Positions 41,393 through 49,249 of a stretch of 64,000 nt of DNA are shown one piece after another; position 1 is the first letter of the stretch, and each line of letters begins with the position of its first letter. Source of the stretch: Sandaracinaceae bacterium. Its GTDB lineage: Bacteria > Myxococcota_A > Polyangia > Polyangiales > Sandaracinaceae. The position numbers were made by a program, and so were the translations under genes. The stretch covers positions 215,732-279,731 of the forward strand of contig JACKEC010000021.1 of the NCBI GenBank assembly GCA_020633195.1. The letters are read 5' to 3'. Under the pieces are notes generated by a model. It was not told the DNA's origin. It saw only the letters and a program-made list of their open reading frames with translations, and did no database searches.

Positions 41393-43303
41393 ATGGACGA
41401 CGAACAGGCCTGGAGCCCCGCCAAGAGCGCCGAGCTGTACCAGATCAACGGCTGGGGGACGCCCTACTTTCGCGTGAGCGACAAGGGCCACGTGGAGGTC
41501 GTCCCCTTCCGTGAGGAAGGCGGCGCGACGTTCGATCTCTACGACCTGGTCCTCGACCTCGAGGCGCGCGGCCTCGACCTGCCGCTGCTGATCCGCTTCA
41601 GCGACGTGCTCGCCGACAGGATCCGCCACATCAACGAGTGCTTCGCCAAGGCGATCCAGGAGTACGAGTACGACGGGAAGTACCGCGGCGTCTTCCCGGT
41701 CAAGGTCAACCAGCAGCGCCACGTCATCGACGAGGTCGTCGAGCACGGCAAGCCGTGGCGCGTCGGCCTCGAGGCCGGCAGCAAGCCCGAGCTGCTGATC
41801 GCGCTGTCGGCGACGCGCGACCCCGGCGACTTCATCGTCTGCAACGGCTACAAGGACCGCGCCTACATCGAGACCGCGCTCCTCGCGCAGCTCTTCGACA
41901 AGACCGTGATCGTCATCCTCGAGCGCATCGAGGAGCTCGACTTCGCGCTCGAGGCGGCCGAGAAGACGGGCGTCCGGCCCACGCTGGGCGTGCGCTCCAA
42001 GCTCACCTCCCGCGGCGTCGGCCGCTGGAACACCTCGGCGGGCGACCGCGCGAAGTTCGGCCTCAGCGCCGACGAGATCGTCCGCGTCGTCGACGCGCTC
42101 GCCGAGCGCGACATGCTCGACTGCCTGCAGCTGCTGCACTTCCACATCGGCAGCCAGATCTCGAGCATCATCCCGATCAAGAACGCCCTGCGCGAGGCGA
42201 CCAACATCTACGTCGAGCTGGCGCGGATGGGCGCCAAGATGGGCTACCTCGACGTCGGCGGCGGCCTCGCGGTCGACTACGACGGGTCGCAGACCGACTT
42301 CCACGCCTCGATGAACTACACCGAGCAGGAGTACGCCTACGACGTCGTCTCGACGATCAAGGACGCGTGCGAGAAGGCGTCGATCCCGACCCCGACGATC
42401 GTGAGCGAGAGCGGCCGCGGGATCAGCGCGCACCAGTCCGTGCTCGTGTTCGAGATCGTCGGCGAGAGCGAGATCGGCGCGTTCGGCCCGCCGGCCAAGC
42501 CGTCCCCGGACGACCACCGGATCCTCGCGGAGCTCTACGAGACCTACCAGAACATCCGCCCGAAGAACCTGCAAGAGAGCTTGCACGACGCGCAGCAGGG
42601 CAAGGACGAGGCGACGAGCCTCTTCAACTTCGGCTACTTCAGCCTCCGCCAGCGCGCCCAGACCGAGCGGCTCTACTGGAAGTGCATCGAGAAGATCCTC
42701 GAGACCGCCGAGCGCGGCCGCCGGATCCCCGAGGAGGTCCTCGCGCTGCGCGACGCGGCCGCGTCCATCTACTACGGGAACTTCTCGGTCTTCCAGTCCG
42801 CGCCGGACATCTGGGCGATCGGTCAGCTCTTCCCGCTGATGCCCATCCACCGGCTCGACGAGCAGCCGACGGAGCGCGCCACGATCGCCGACCTGACGTG
42901 CGACAGCGACGGCAAGATCGACCGCTTCATCGACGTCGAGGACGTCAAGCACGCGCTCGAGGTGCACCCCCTCAAGGAGGGTGAGCGCTACTTCCTCGGG
43001 CTCTTCCTCAACGGCGCCTACCAGGAGATCCTCGGCGACCTGCACAACCTGTTCGGCGACACCAACGCCGTCCACGTCCGGATGGAGGACGAGGGCTACA
43101 TGGTCTCGGCCGTCATCAAGGGCGACAGCGTGCAGGAGGTGCTCACGTACGTGGAGCACGAGCCGCAGCGCATGGTCGAGCGGGTCCGGCGTCAGGCCGA
43201 GCGGGCGATGCGGCAGGGGCTCATCACGGTCGAGAACGTGAAGCTCCTCATGAGCCACTATGAGGACTCGCTGCGCGGCTACACATACCTCACAGGCGAC
43301 TGA
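41393..43303 (+). CDS. speA: Biosynthetic arginine decarboxylase
   Basis: 636 aa. SpeA converts arginine to agmatine with PLP, the first step of the agmatine route to putrescine and spermidine. Evidence: the PLP Lys104 in VFPVKVNQQR, GLEAGSKPELL, HFHIGSQISS, the Gly-rich phosphate site LDVGGGLAVDYDGS, and SESGRGISAHQSV. The C-terminal region has NFSVFQSAPDIWAIGQLFP and a CDSDGKID motif of the type bearing the second active-site Cys. Length is normal for the long SpeA family. It is followed after 22 bp by a kinase gene on the same strand. A GCAA-N6-TTGC motif is at 42571. No other polyamine gene is nearby. Confidence 0.96.
   Translation: MDDEQAWSPAKSAELYQINGWGTPYFRVSDKGHVEVVPFREEGGATFDLYDLVLDLEARGLDLPLLIRFSDVLADRIRHINECFAKAIQEYEYDGKYRGVFPVKVNQQRHVIDEVVEHGKPWRVGLEAGSKPELLIALSATRDPGDFIVCNGYKDRAYIETALLAQLFDKTVIVILERIEELDFALEAAEKTGVRPTLGVRSKLTSRGVGRWNTSAGDRAKFGLSADEIVRVVDALAERDMLDCLQLLHFHIGSQISSIIPIKNALREATNIYVELARMGAKMGYLDVGGGLAVDYDGSQTDFHASMNYTEQEYAYDVVSTIKDACEKASIPTPTIVSESGRGISAHQSVLVFEIVGESEIGAFGPPAKPSPDDHRILAELYETYQNIRPKNLQESLHDAQQGKDEATSLFNFGYFSLRQRAQTERLYWKCIEKILETAERGRRIPEEVLALRDAAASIYYGNFSVFQSAPDIWAIGQLFPLMPIHRLDEQPTERATIADLTCDSDGKIDRFIDVEDVKHALEVHPLKEGERYFLGLFLNGAYQEILGDLHNLFGDTNAVHVRMEDEGYMVSAVIKGDSVQEVLTYVEHEPQRMVERVRRQAERAMRQGLITVENVKLLMSHYEDSLRGYTYLTGD
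42571..42584. repeat. GCAA-N6-TTGC motif, copy 5
   Basis: Spacer GAGAGC. Inside speA, read as CAA-GAG-AGC-TTG. Confidence 0.8.
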
Positions 43304-43325
43304 CGAGGTATCCTCCGTCCAGCCC

Positions 43326-44666
43326 GTGTCCGAGGCGAACGACGAGTCCGTGGCCACGACCCCCCGCGATCCGACCCAGAGCGGCGTCGCGACGATGCCC
43401 TCGTTGCGTCGCGGGGACGAGGACGCCGCGGGCGACACCGTCGACCTGCTCACCGCCGTCCGCACCGCGGCCTCGGACCGCTACCACCGCGTCGAGCAGC
43501 GCGCGTCCGGCGGGATGGGCTCCGTCCACGTCGTGCGCGACGCGCCGCTGCTGCGCACCCTGGCGCTCAAGGTCCACCACGACCACCTCTCCACGCGCCG
43601 CGATCACGTGGAGATGTTCCTGCGCGAGGCCCGCCTCACGGGCCAGCTCGACCACCCCCACGTGGTTCCCGTCCACGACATCGGGGTCGAGAACGACCGC
43701 CTCTACTTCACGATGAAGCTCGTCGAGGGGCGCACCCTGCTCGAGTGGGTGCGCTCGTTCGGCACCGAATTCCCGGACCGCGAGGAGCTGCTCGACATCC
43801 TCGACGTGGTCATCAAGGTCTGCGACGCCCTCGCGTTCGCGCACAGCCGAGGCGTCCTCCACTGCGACGTGAAGCCCGCCAACGTGATGGTGGGCGAGTT
43901 CGGCCAGGTCTACCTGATGGACTGGGGCGTGGCCCGGCTCATCGACGAGGAGCGGGCCCGCCCCAAGGACGAGGACACCGACAACGTCGTCGGCACCCCC
44001 ACCCACATGTGCCCGGAGCAAGCGCGGGGAGCGCCGCTCGACGAGCGCGCGGACGTGTTCGCGGTCGGCGCGCTCCTCTATCACGTGCTCACCGGCCGGC
44101 CGCCGTTCCGGGGCGACTCGCACGTGCAGGTCCTCGCGCAGTCGTTCCTGTGCCGCTACCCGCACCCCGACGAGGTGCGCGGGCCGGGCGTGGTCCCGAC
44201 GGCGCTGACGCGCATCGTGCTCAAGGCGATGGCCAAGGACCCGGCCGAGCGCCACCAGTCCATCATCGAGCTCAAGGACGACCTGCTGCGCTTCGCGCGC
44301 GGCGGCGAGTCGTTCGAGGCGGTCGAGTACGCGGCCGGCGACGTCGTGGTGGCCGAAGGCGAAGAGGGCGACACCGCCTTCATCATCGAGGAGGGCCGCT
44401 GCGAGGTCCTCAAGGGCGAAGAGCGGATCCGCGTGATGGGCCCGGGCGAGGTCTTCGGCGAGATGGCGATCCTCTCCCCCGGCCTGCGCACCGCGACGGT
44501 CCGCGCGATCGAGCGCTCCGTGCTGCGCAAGGTCTCCGAGACGATCCTGCGCGAGGAGCTCGCCTCGATGAAGCCGTGGATGGGCGCGCTCGTGCGAGCG
44601 CTCGCCGATCGCTTCCGCGAGCGCGAAGAGGAGGGCCGGCCCTCCTTCGTCCCGCCCGAGCCGTGA
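43326..44666 (+). CDS. Ser/Thr kinase fused to a C-terminal cyclic-nucleotide-binding domain
   Basis: 446 aa from the GTG at 43326; the exact start is uncertain, as a later ATG at 43395 is also possible. The kinase domain is at about residues 55-320: RASGGMGSVHVV, TLALKVHHD, then LHCDVKPANVM in which the usual HRD Arg is Cys, and a DWG in place of DFG. Lys and both catalytic Asp are kept, so activity is possible but the regulation by activation-loop phosphorylation may differ. The C-terminal domain (about 335-430) is CRP-like, with phosphate cassette GEVFGEMAILSPGLRTATV, including the Glu and Arg needed for cAMP or cGMP. This suggests a bacterial kinase gated by cyclic nucleotide; a candidate cyclase is in the same window. 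Confidence 0.9.
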   Translation: MSEANDESVATTPRDPTQSGVATMPSLRRGDEDAAGDTVDLLTAVRTAASDRYHRVEQRASGGMGSVHVVRDAPLLRTLALKVHHDHLSTRRDHVEMFLREARLTGQLDHPHVVPVHDIGVENDRLYFTMKLVEGRTLLEWVRSFGTEFPDREELLDILDVVIKVCDALAFAHSRGVLHCDVKPANVMVGEFGQVYLMDWGVARLIDEERARPKDEDTDNVVGTPTHMCPEQARGAPLDERADVFAVGALLYHVLTGRPPFRGDSHVQVLAQSFLCRYPHPDEVRGPGVVPTALTRIVLKAMAKDPAERHQSIIELKDDLLRFARGGESFEAVEYAAGDVVVAEGEEGDTAFIIEEGRCEVLKGEERIRVMGPGEVFGEMAILSPGLRTATVRAIERSVLRKVSETILREELASMKPWMGALVRALADRFREREEEGRPSFVPPEP

Positions 44667-44730
44667 GCCGGGTCGTCCCCGCGCCGTCTGCGCATGGGGC
44701 GGCGGTTGGGGGCAATTCACGGGGCGAACC

Positions 44731-44819
44731 CGACGAGAAAACCTCTTTGCCCCCTTGGCGCCCTCCGCGCGAAATTTCGCGCGAAGAGCGCGAAGGGGGC
44801 AAAGGGGGTTCTTTCGTCG
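44731..44819. repeat. 89-bp imperfect palindrome between convergent genes
   Basis: It sits in the 179-bp gap between the kinase-cNMP stop (44666) and the convergent OmpA-like stop (44846). The core GCGCGAAATTTCGCGC (44767-44782) is a perfect palindrome. The arms continue outward with CTTTGCCCCCTT pairing AAGGGGGCAAAG, and the outermost bases CGACGA pair TCGTCG. It is far longer than a usual terminator and lacks a clean T run. It may serve as a bidirectional terminator or be a REP/MITE-like dispersed element. The remainder of the gap shows nothing. Confidence 0.8.
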
Positions 44820-44845
44820 ACTGTGCGGCCGTCTCGGCGAACCGG

Positions 44846-45943
44846 TCAGCGCGCGTAGGCGACGAAGACGAGGCGCACGCGGGCGATCGGCTCGTCGCCG
44901 CGGAGGGCGGTGGGGATCGCTTGCGCGCTCAGGCGGTCGGCGTCGGCGCCCGCCGCGATCAGCGCCCGGCGCAGGGCCTCGGCGCGGCGCTCGGCGAGCG
45001 CGTCGCCCGCGTGGCCCTGCTGCGCGACCTGCGCTTGCACCTGGACCGGGCCGTGGGGGTAGGCGGCGACGAGCGTCGCGAGGCGCTCGACGCGCGTGGT
45101 CGCGGCGCGGGACACCGCGGTGGCCGCGCCGGCGAAGACGTCGTCGACCTCGACGCCGGTGCCTTCGGGCAGCGGGACGACCTCGAAGCCCTCGGCCGCC
45201 GCGGCCTCGGCGAGCGACGCGGCGCCGTCGGGGCCCGGTCCGTCGAGGCCGGCGCGCTGCGCCCCGAGCGCGCGGAGGGCGGCGTGGTGGGCGCGGTCGG
45301 CGGCGGCCAGCGCCGCCTGGGGATCGCCCGTCGCCGCCTCGCTCGCCGCGAGCGCCGCGTTCGAGTCGGCGAGCGCCGCCTCGTCCGCGCCGAGCGCCCG
45401 CGCCGCGGCCAGGGTCAGCCGCGCCCTCGCGCGGAGCGCCGCGGCGGCGTGCCGCAGATCCGCCGCCTGCTCGAGCGACACCCGCGCGCGTCGCGCGGGC
45501 CGAGCTTCGTCGGTCTCCGCGAGCGCGAGCGCGGCGAGCGCCTCCGCGCGGGCCGCGGCCGCGGCGTCGGCGCGCGCGAGCCCGCGATCGATCGTCTCGC
45601 GGGCCTCCTCGTCACGGCGCGCCCGCGCGAGGAGCGTCGCGACCTGCTGCTCGAGGTTCGCGCGCTCGTCCTCGTCCTCGACGCGGGCCGCCTCCGCGAG
45701 CGCCGCCTCGAGGAACAAGCGCGCCTCGGTGGTGTGGTCCGCGGCGCCCGCCTCGTCGCCCGCGCGCTCGGCCGCGTCGGCCCGATCCATCGCGTGCTCC
45801 ACGCGGGCGATGAGATCCGGCGCGCGCTCGCGAGCCGCCGCCGCCTCGTCCGACGTGAGGCGCTCCCGCAGCGACGCGGTGGCGCGAGGCGCGCCGGGTC
45901 CGCAGCCGCCGACGAGCAGCGCGAGCGCGAGCGCGAGCCTCAA
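44846..45943 (-). CDS. Lipoprotein with helical repeats and degenerate OmpA-like C-terminus
   Basis: 365 aa from the TTG at 45943, which overlaps the upstream stop (TTGA) and gives the leader LALALALLVGGC with a lipobox. The mature protein is extremely Ala-rich and helical (about residues 20-240), with several repeated Ala/Arg/Glu helices. The last 110 residues resemble an OmpA C-terminal domain (VERLATLVAAYPHGPVQVQA, ALAERRAEALRRALIAAGAD), but the Asp and Arg that bind diaminopimelate in canonical OmpA are not evident. It is translated with the DUF4398-like gene upstream. The two resemble a DUF4398-OmpA pair common in Proteobacteria. Role in the envelope inferred. Confidence 0.78.
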   Translation of the reverse strand: MRLALALALLVGGCGPGAPRATASLRERLTSDEAAAARERAPDLIARVEHAMDRADAAERAGDEAGAADHTTEARLFLEAALAEAARVEDEDERANLEQQVATLLARARRDEEARETIDRGLARADAAAAARAEALAALALAETDEARPARRARVSLEQAADLRHAAAALRARARLTLAAARALGADEAALADSNAALAASEAATGDPQAALAAADRAHHAALRALGAQRAGLDGPGPDGAASLAEAAAAEGFEVVPLPEGTGVEVDDVFAGAATAVSRAATTRVERLATLVAAYPHGPVQVQAQVAQQGHAGDALAERRAEALRRALIAAGADADRLSAQAIPTALRGDEPIARVRLVFVAYAR

Positions 45944-46386
45944 TCGCCCTCGCCTTCGGCCGCAGGCGCGGCCGGGGTCGCGGGCTCCTCCGTCGCGCCG
46001 GCTCCGTCGCGCAGCCGCACCGCGCGCTCGAGCGCTTCGCGCGCGACGCCGGCCCGCCGGTGGGCCGCGAGCTTCCGCTCCCGCGCGTCGGCGAGCGCGT
46101 GACGGGCTCGCTCGCGCGCGGCGAGCCGGTCCGCGAGCACGAGCGCCGCGTCCGCGATGCCCCGCGCGCGGCGTGCCCCGGCCGCGTCGCCCGCCGCGAC
46201 GAGCCGCTCGACGCTGGCCAGCGCGCGCCGCGCGTGCGCGACCGCGTCCGCCGCGACCTCGTGCCCGCGCTGCGCCTCCACGTGCTCGACGCGCTCGCGG
46301 AGCGCCTCGACCGTCGGCGGCTCCTCTTGCGCGCACGCCGCGGCCGGCGCGAGCACCCACAACAGACCCACGATGGCGACCCTCAC
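45940..46386 (-). CDS. DUF4398-like periplasmic helical protein
   Basis: 148 aa from the GTG at 46386. A signal peptide ends near AAACAQ; the ACAQ could also be read as a lipobox. The rest is almost entirely Ala/Arg/Glu-rich helix of heptad character (RRALASVERLVAAGDAAGA, DAALVLADRLAARERARHA), as in DUF4398 proteins, and ends in an Ala/Pro/Glu tail. It overlaps the next gene, a degenerate OmpA-like lipoprotein, supporting joint action. Function unknown; a coiled-coil spacer in the periplasm is plausible. Confidence 0.7.
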   Translation of the reverse strand: MRVAIVGLLWVLAPAAACAQEEPPTVEALRERVEHVEAQRGHEVAADAVAHARRALASVERLVAAGDAAGARRARGIADAALVLADRLAARERARHALADARERKLAAHRRAGVAREALERAVRLRDGAGATEEPATPAAPAAEGEGD

Positions 46387-46406
46387 GGGAAGGCCAACGC
46401 CCGAGC

Positions 46407-46880
46407 TCAAGCCTTGCCTTCCTCGGTCAGCGCGCGAGCCGCTTCGACGACGAGGGAGTTGAAGGCGCGCCACCACGACGCGTCCGGAGCCTGCGCCTTG
46501 CGCAGCTCACCGGCGCGCTCCTTGAGCCACGCGGTGCGCGTGTCGGTGAGCTCGAACGCCGCCTGCAGCCGCTCGAGCACCTGCGTCTCGGCGGGGTCCT
46601 CGACCTCGTCCGCGAACGCCATCCACGCCGCGCACAGGAAGATCAGCTCCCGATCGCGCGTGTTCAGCGCCGCCGTGTCGAGGTCCTCCGGCGGGACGGG
46701 CTTGCGATCGGGCGAGGTGAGGTCCTTGTCGCCGGGCAGCACGAGCCCGAGCCCCATCGCCGCGGCTTGGGCCGCCTTGCGCTCCTCGTCGGCGAGCGTG
46801 CGATCGGCCCACGCCACGCTCATCAGGGCTTCGAGCAGGACTTCGCGGGCCTGGGTGGAAATGGCATCGAGCGCTCCCAT
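46407..46880 (-). CDS. TerB-like helical protein
   Basis: 157 aa. The ATG at 46880 follows an excellent GGAGGA. The helical pattern and EALMSVAWADRTLADEERKAA near residues 18-38 resemble the TerB/tellurite-resistance fold, where an acidic site binds metal. The second half (TRDRELIFLCAAWMAFADEV) repeats the WxxFAD-type motif. Cytoplasmic. There are no other Ter genes around, so a tellurite function should not be assumed; TerB-like domains also occur as general stress or membrane-associated modules. It is divergent from the zinc-finger membrane protein. Confidence 0.7.
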   Translation of the reverse strand: MGALDAISTQAREVLLEALMSVAWADRTLADEERKAAQAAAMGLGLVLPGDKDLTSPDRKPVPPEDLDTAALNTRDRELIFLCAAWMAFADEVEDPAETQVLERLQAAFELTDTRTAWLKERAGELRKAQAPDASWWRAFNSLVVEAARALTEEGKA

Positions 46881-46933
46881 CGGTTCCTCCGGCCGCGAGC
46901 ATAAACCCAGGGGCCTGTGCTAGGCCAAGGTCC

Positions 46934-47554
46934 GTGGACGCGAAGTGCGGGCACCACCCCGACCGGGTGGCGGACGGCGGCACCTGCGCCCGCTGCGGCA
47001 CCTACCTCTGCGCGGAGTGCCGCGTCGAGGGCTCCGACCCCGCGCTGTGCTCGAGCTGCCTCACGCTGCTCGATCGCGGCAAGGACGTGCGCCACATCCG
47101 GATCCTCGCGATCCTCATGATGATCCACGGCGGCCTCCTCGCCGCGATGGGCGCCTACTACGTCCTGTTCGGCGGCTTCGTGCTCGACGCGCTCGCGGAC
47201 ATCCCGGTGGCGCCCGGCGACGAGAGCTCCGAATTCCTGCCCGAGATCTTGGTCAGCGCGTTCGCCCTCATCGGCCTCACGCAGGTCGGCCCGGGGGTCG
47301 TGCAGGCGCTCGGCGGCTGGCGGCTGTTCCAGTACCGCGGCCTCGCGCTGGGCTGGATCGGCGCGCTCGGCGGCCTCCTCGGGGTGCTCGGCTGCTACTG
47401 CGCTCCGACCGGCATCGCCCTCGCGATGTACGCCACCTACGTGCTCAGCCGCGACGACGTGCGCGCCCGGATCGCGGTGGGCGTGCCCCCGAGCCGCGCG
47501 AAGAAGCCCGCCGCCCCGTCGTTGGATGCGACGGAGTCCACCGACGCTCCGTAG
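46934..47554 (+). CDS. Membrane protein with N-terminal B-box-like zinc finger
   Basis: 206 aa from the GTG at 46934, preceded by AAGG. The first 45 residues hold a zinc-finger-like Cys/His array (KCGHHPDR, CARCGTYLCAECR, LCSSC) of the type that opens many myxobacterial membrane proteins. Three or four helices follow (about 58-80, 105-130, 140-165). The C-terminus is short and cytoplasmic. No enzyme motif. It is followed 33 bases later by another small membrane protein, probably in the same transcript. Confidence 0.8.
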   Translation: MDAKCGHHPDRVADGGTCARCGTYLCAECRVEGSDPALCSSCLTLLDRGKDVRHIRILAILMMIHGGLLAAMGAYYVLFGGFVLDALADIPVAPGDESSEFLPEILVSAFALIGLTQVGPGVVQALGGWRLFQYRGLALGWIGALGGLLGVLGCYCAPTGIALAMYATYVLSRDDVRARIAVGVPPSRAKKPAAPSLDATESTDAP

Positions 47555-47586
47555 GCAGCTCGGCTCCGGCGTGTTAGCCAGAGCCC

Positions 47587-48201
47587 ATGAGCGACAAGCC
47601 CGATCGTCCGGCCGGTCTCTGGGTGGTGACGATGCTCGCGATCGTCCTCGGGGGCCTCGGCAGCTGCGGCGGCACCGTGGGGCTCGCGAGCCTCGCCGTG
47701 CAGGACAGCGTCGCCGAGATGCAAGAGAACTTGCAGCAGAACCAGCCCGACCCGCGGATCCGCGAGATGAACCAGCAGATGCAGCGGCGCTCGCTCGAGA
47801 TCGCGCGGGAGTGGCGCATCCCGACGGCGATCGCGAACGTCGTGAACGTCCTCGGCTCGTTCTTCCTCCTGATCGGGGCGATCCTCCTGTTCCGCTGGCA
47901 CCCGCAGGGGCCCACGATCTTCCTCGTCGCGGCGGTCGTCTCGATCTTCGCCGACCTCGCCGTCGGCGGCGTCGGGGTGATCGTGCAGCAGCAGACGGTC
48001 GCGGCGATGGAGGAGGCGATGTCGACGCTCGGTGAGGCCAGCGGCGACCCCGGCGCCCAGCGCATGATGAGCGGCGTGATGCGCGCCTCGGGCACCTTCG
48101 GTCTCTGCTTCGCCGTCGGCTGGCTGCTCGCGAAGGTCGGCTTCTACGTGGGCTCGATCGTCTACCTCCGGAAGGGGACGGTGCGCTCGCTGTTCGCCTG
48201 A
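47587..48201 (+). CDS. Hypothetical membrane protein
   Basis: 204 aa with four predicted helices: a first near residues 11-35, a central pair (about 85-125) and one near 170-190. Between helix 1 and 2 lies a Gln-rich helical segment (DSVAEMQENLQQNQPDPR). I do not recognise the family. It could function with the preceding zinc-finger membrane protein, which has a similar helix layout. A GCAA-N6-TTGC motif at 47721 forces rare CAA and TTG codons. Confidence 0.7.
   Translation: MSDKPDRPAGLWVVTMLAIVLGGLGSCGGTVGLASLAVQDSVAEMQENLQQNQPDPRIREMNQQMQRRSLEIAREWRIPTAIANVVNVLGSFFLLIGAILLFRWHPQGPTIFLVAAVVSIFADLAVGGVGVIVQQQTVAAMEEAMSTLGEASGDPGAQRMMSGVMRASGTFGLCFAVGWLLAKVGFYVGSIVYLRKGTVRSLFA
47721..47734. 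repeat. GCAA-N6-TTGC motif, copy 6
   Basis: Spacer GAGAAC. Inside the hypothetical membrane protein gene, read as CAA-GAG-AAC-TTG. Confidence 0.8.
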
Positions 48202-48216
48202 GGCACCCTCTCGGGG

Positions 48217-49206
48217 ATGCGACGTCTCCCCGTGCTCCTCTTCTCCTTGGCCCTGATCGCCTGCGACGGCGGGGGCATGGACCCGGCCGACGCCGCGCCG
48301 CCGCCGCCGCCCTGCGAGTACCCGACGTTCAGCGGGCAGCTCGGCCTCGGCGAGGTGATGCCCAATTGGACGTGGCAGAACGTCCAGGCGTGGGACGGGA
48401 CGACGTCGACCCTCGACCTCGGGGAGTTCTTCTGCTCGTCGGACTACGACCAGTACTCCTCCATCGTGCTCGTCATCAGCGCGGGCTGGTGCCCCGCGTG
48501 CCCCGAGTACATCCGCGCGATCGACTCGATGAGCCGTCAGCTCGAGGACGCGGGCGCGCTCGTCCTGTTCGTCGAGGTGGAGACCGCCGACTTCGACCCG
48601 GCCACGAGCGCCGACGCGGCCACCTTCATCAACGGCATCATCGCCGACGGCCCGGGCCTGCGGATCGGCGACGCCGACAACACCCAGCCGAGCGCCGTCC
48701 GCGGCCTCGTGCAGCGCATGCCCAGCGGCTACTTCATCCGGCGCCGCGACATGGTGATCGTGGCCGACCAGAAGCAGTCGATCTACCAGATCGACTACGC
48801 CGGCCTCGCCGCGGACCCCGAGCAGACCTGGACACCGATGCCGCCGCCCTTCGTGGGCAACTGCGGCCCGGCCGACGAGGAGGCGAGCGAGCCCAACGAC
48901 GACCTCGCGACCGCGCAGGTCATCACCTTCGGCGGCGAGGTCACCGGCGGCGTGTGCGCCGAGGGCGGCGACTTCTACCGCATCGAGGAGGCGGGTCCCT
49001 GGCGCTTCGACCTGTTCACCGAGTTCCTGATGACCCGCGAGGACCTCAACCTGAACCTCTACACGAGCGCCGGGGAGCGGATCGGCGGCTCGACCCAGCG
49101 GTCCAACCACGACTGGATCGACTACGAGGGCCCGGCCGTCATCGAGGTCTACGGGATGGACAACGACTCCGCGACGTACCGGGTGACCCTGGGTCCGCAG
49201 CCCTGA
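48217..49206 (+). CDS. Thioredoxin-like lipoprotein with C-terminal PPC-like domain
   Basis: 329 aa. The leader ends at LALIAC, a lipobox. Residues about 50-195 form a thioredoxin-like domain with the redox pair in SAGWCPACPEYI, embedded in the usual beta-alpha-beta pattern. Residues about 225-329 resemble the pre-peptidase C-terminal (PPC) beta-sandwich (EPNDDLATAQVI, GGDFYRIEEAGPWRF, VIEVYGMDNDSATYRVTL). The two domains together suggest an extracytoplasmic disulphide reductase or oxidase held on the membrane, with a binding module. Redox direction cannot be told. It lies 15 bases downstream of the membrane protein gene. Confidence 0.85.
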   Translation: MRRLPVLLFSLALIACDGGGMDPADAAPPPPPCEYPTFSGQLGLGEVMPNWTWQNVQAWDGTTSTLDLGEFFCSSDYDQYSSIVLVISAGWCPACPEYIRAIDSMSRQLEDAGALVLFVEVETADFDPATSADAATFINGIIADGPGLRIGDADNTQPSAVRGLVQRMPSGYFIRRRDMVIVADQKQSIYQIDYAGLAADPEQTWTPMPPPFVGNCGPADEEASEPNDDLATAQVITFGGEVTGGVCAEGGDFYRIEEAGPWRFDLFTEFLMTREDLNLNLYTSAGERIGGSTQRSNHDWIDYEGPAVIEVYGMDNDSATYRVTLGPQP

Positions 49207-49249
49207 GCCGGGGGGCGCGCTTTCGAAAGATCGTGATACGGTCGCGCTC

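Noticed and set aside
46407..46880. Tellurite resistance function for the TerB-like gene
   Set aside because: No terC, terD or terZ neighbours, and the similarity is at fold level only.
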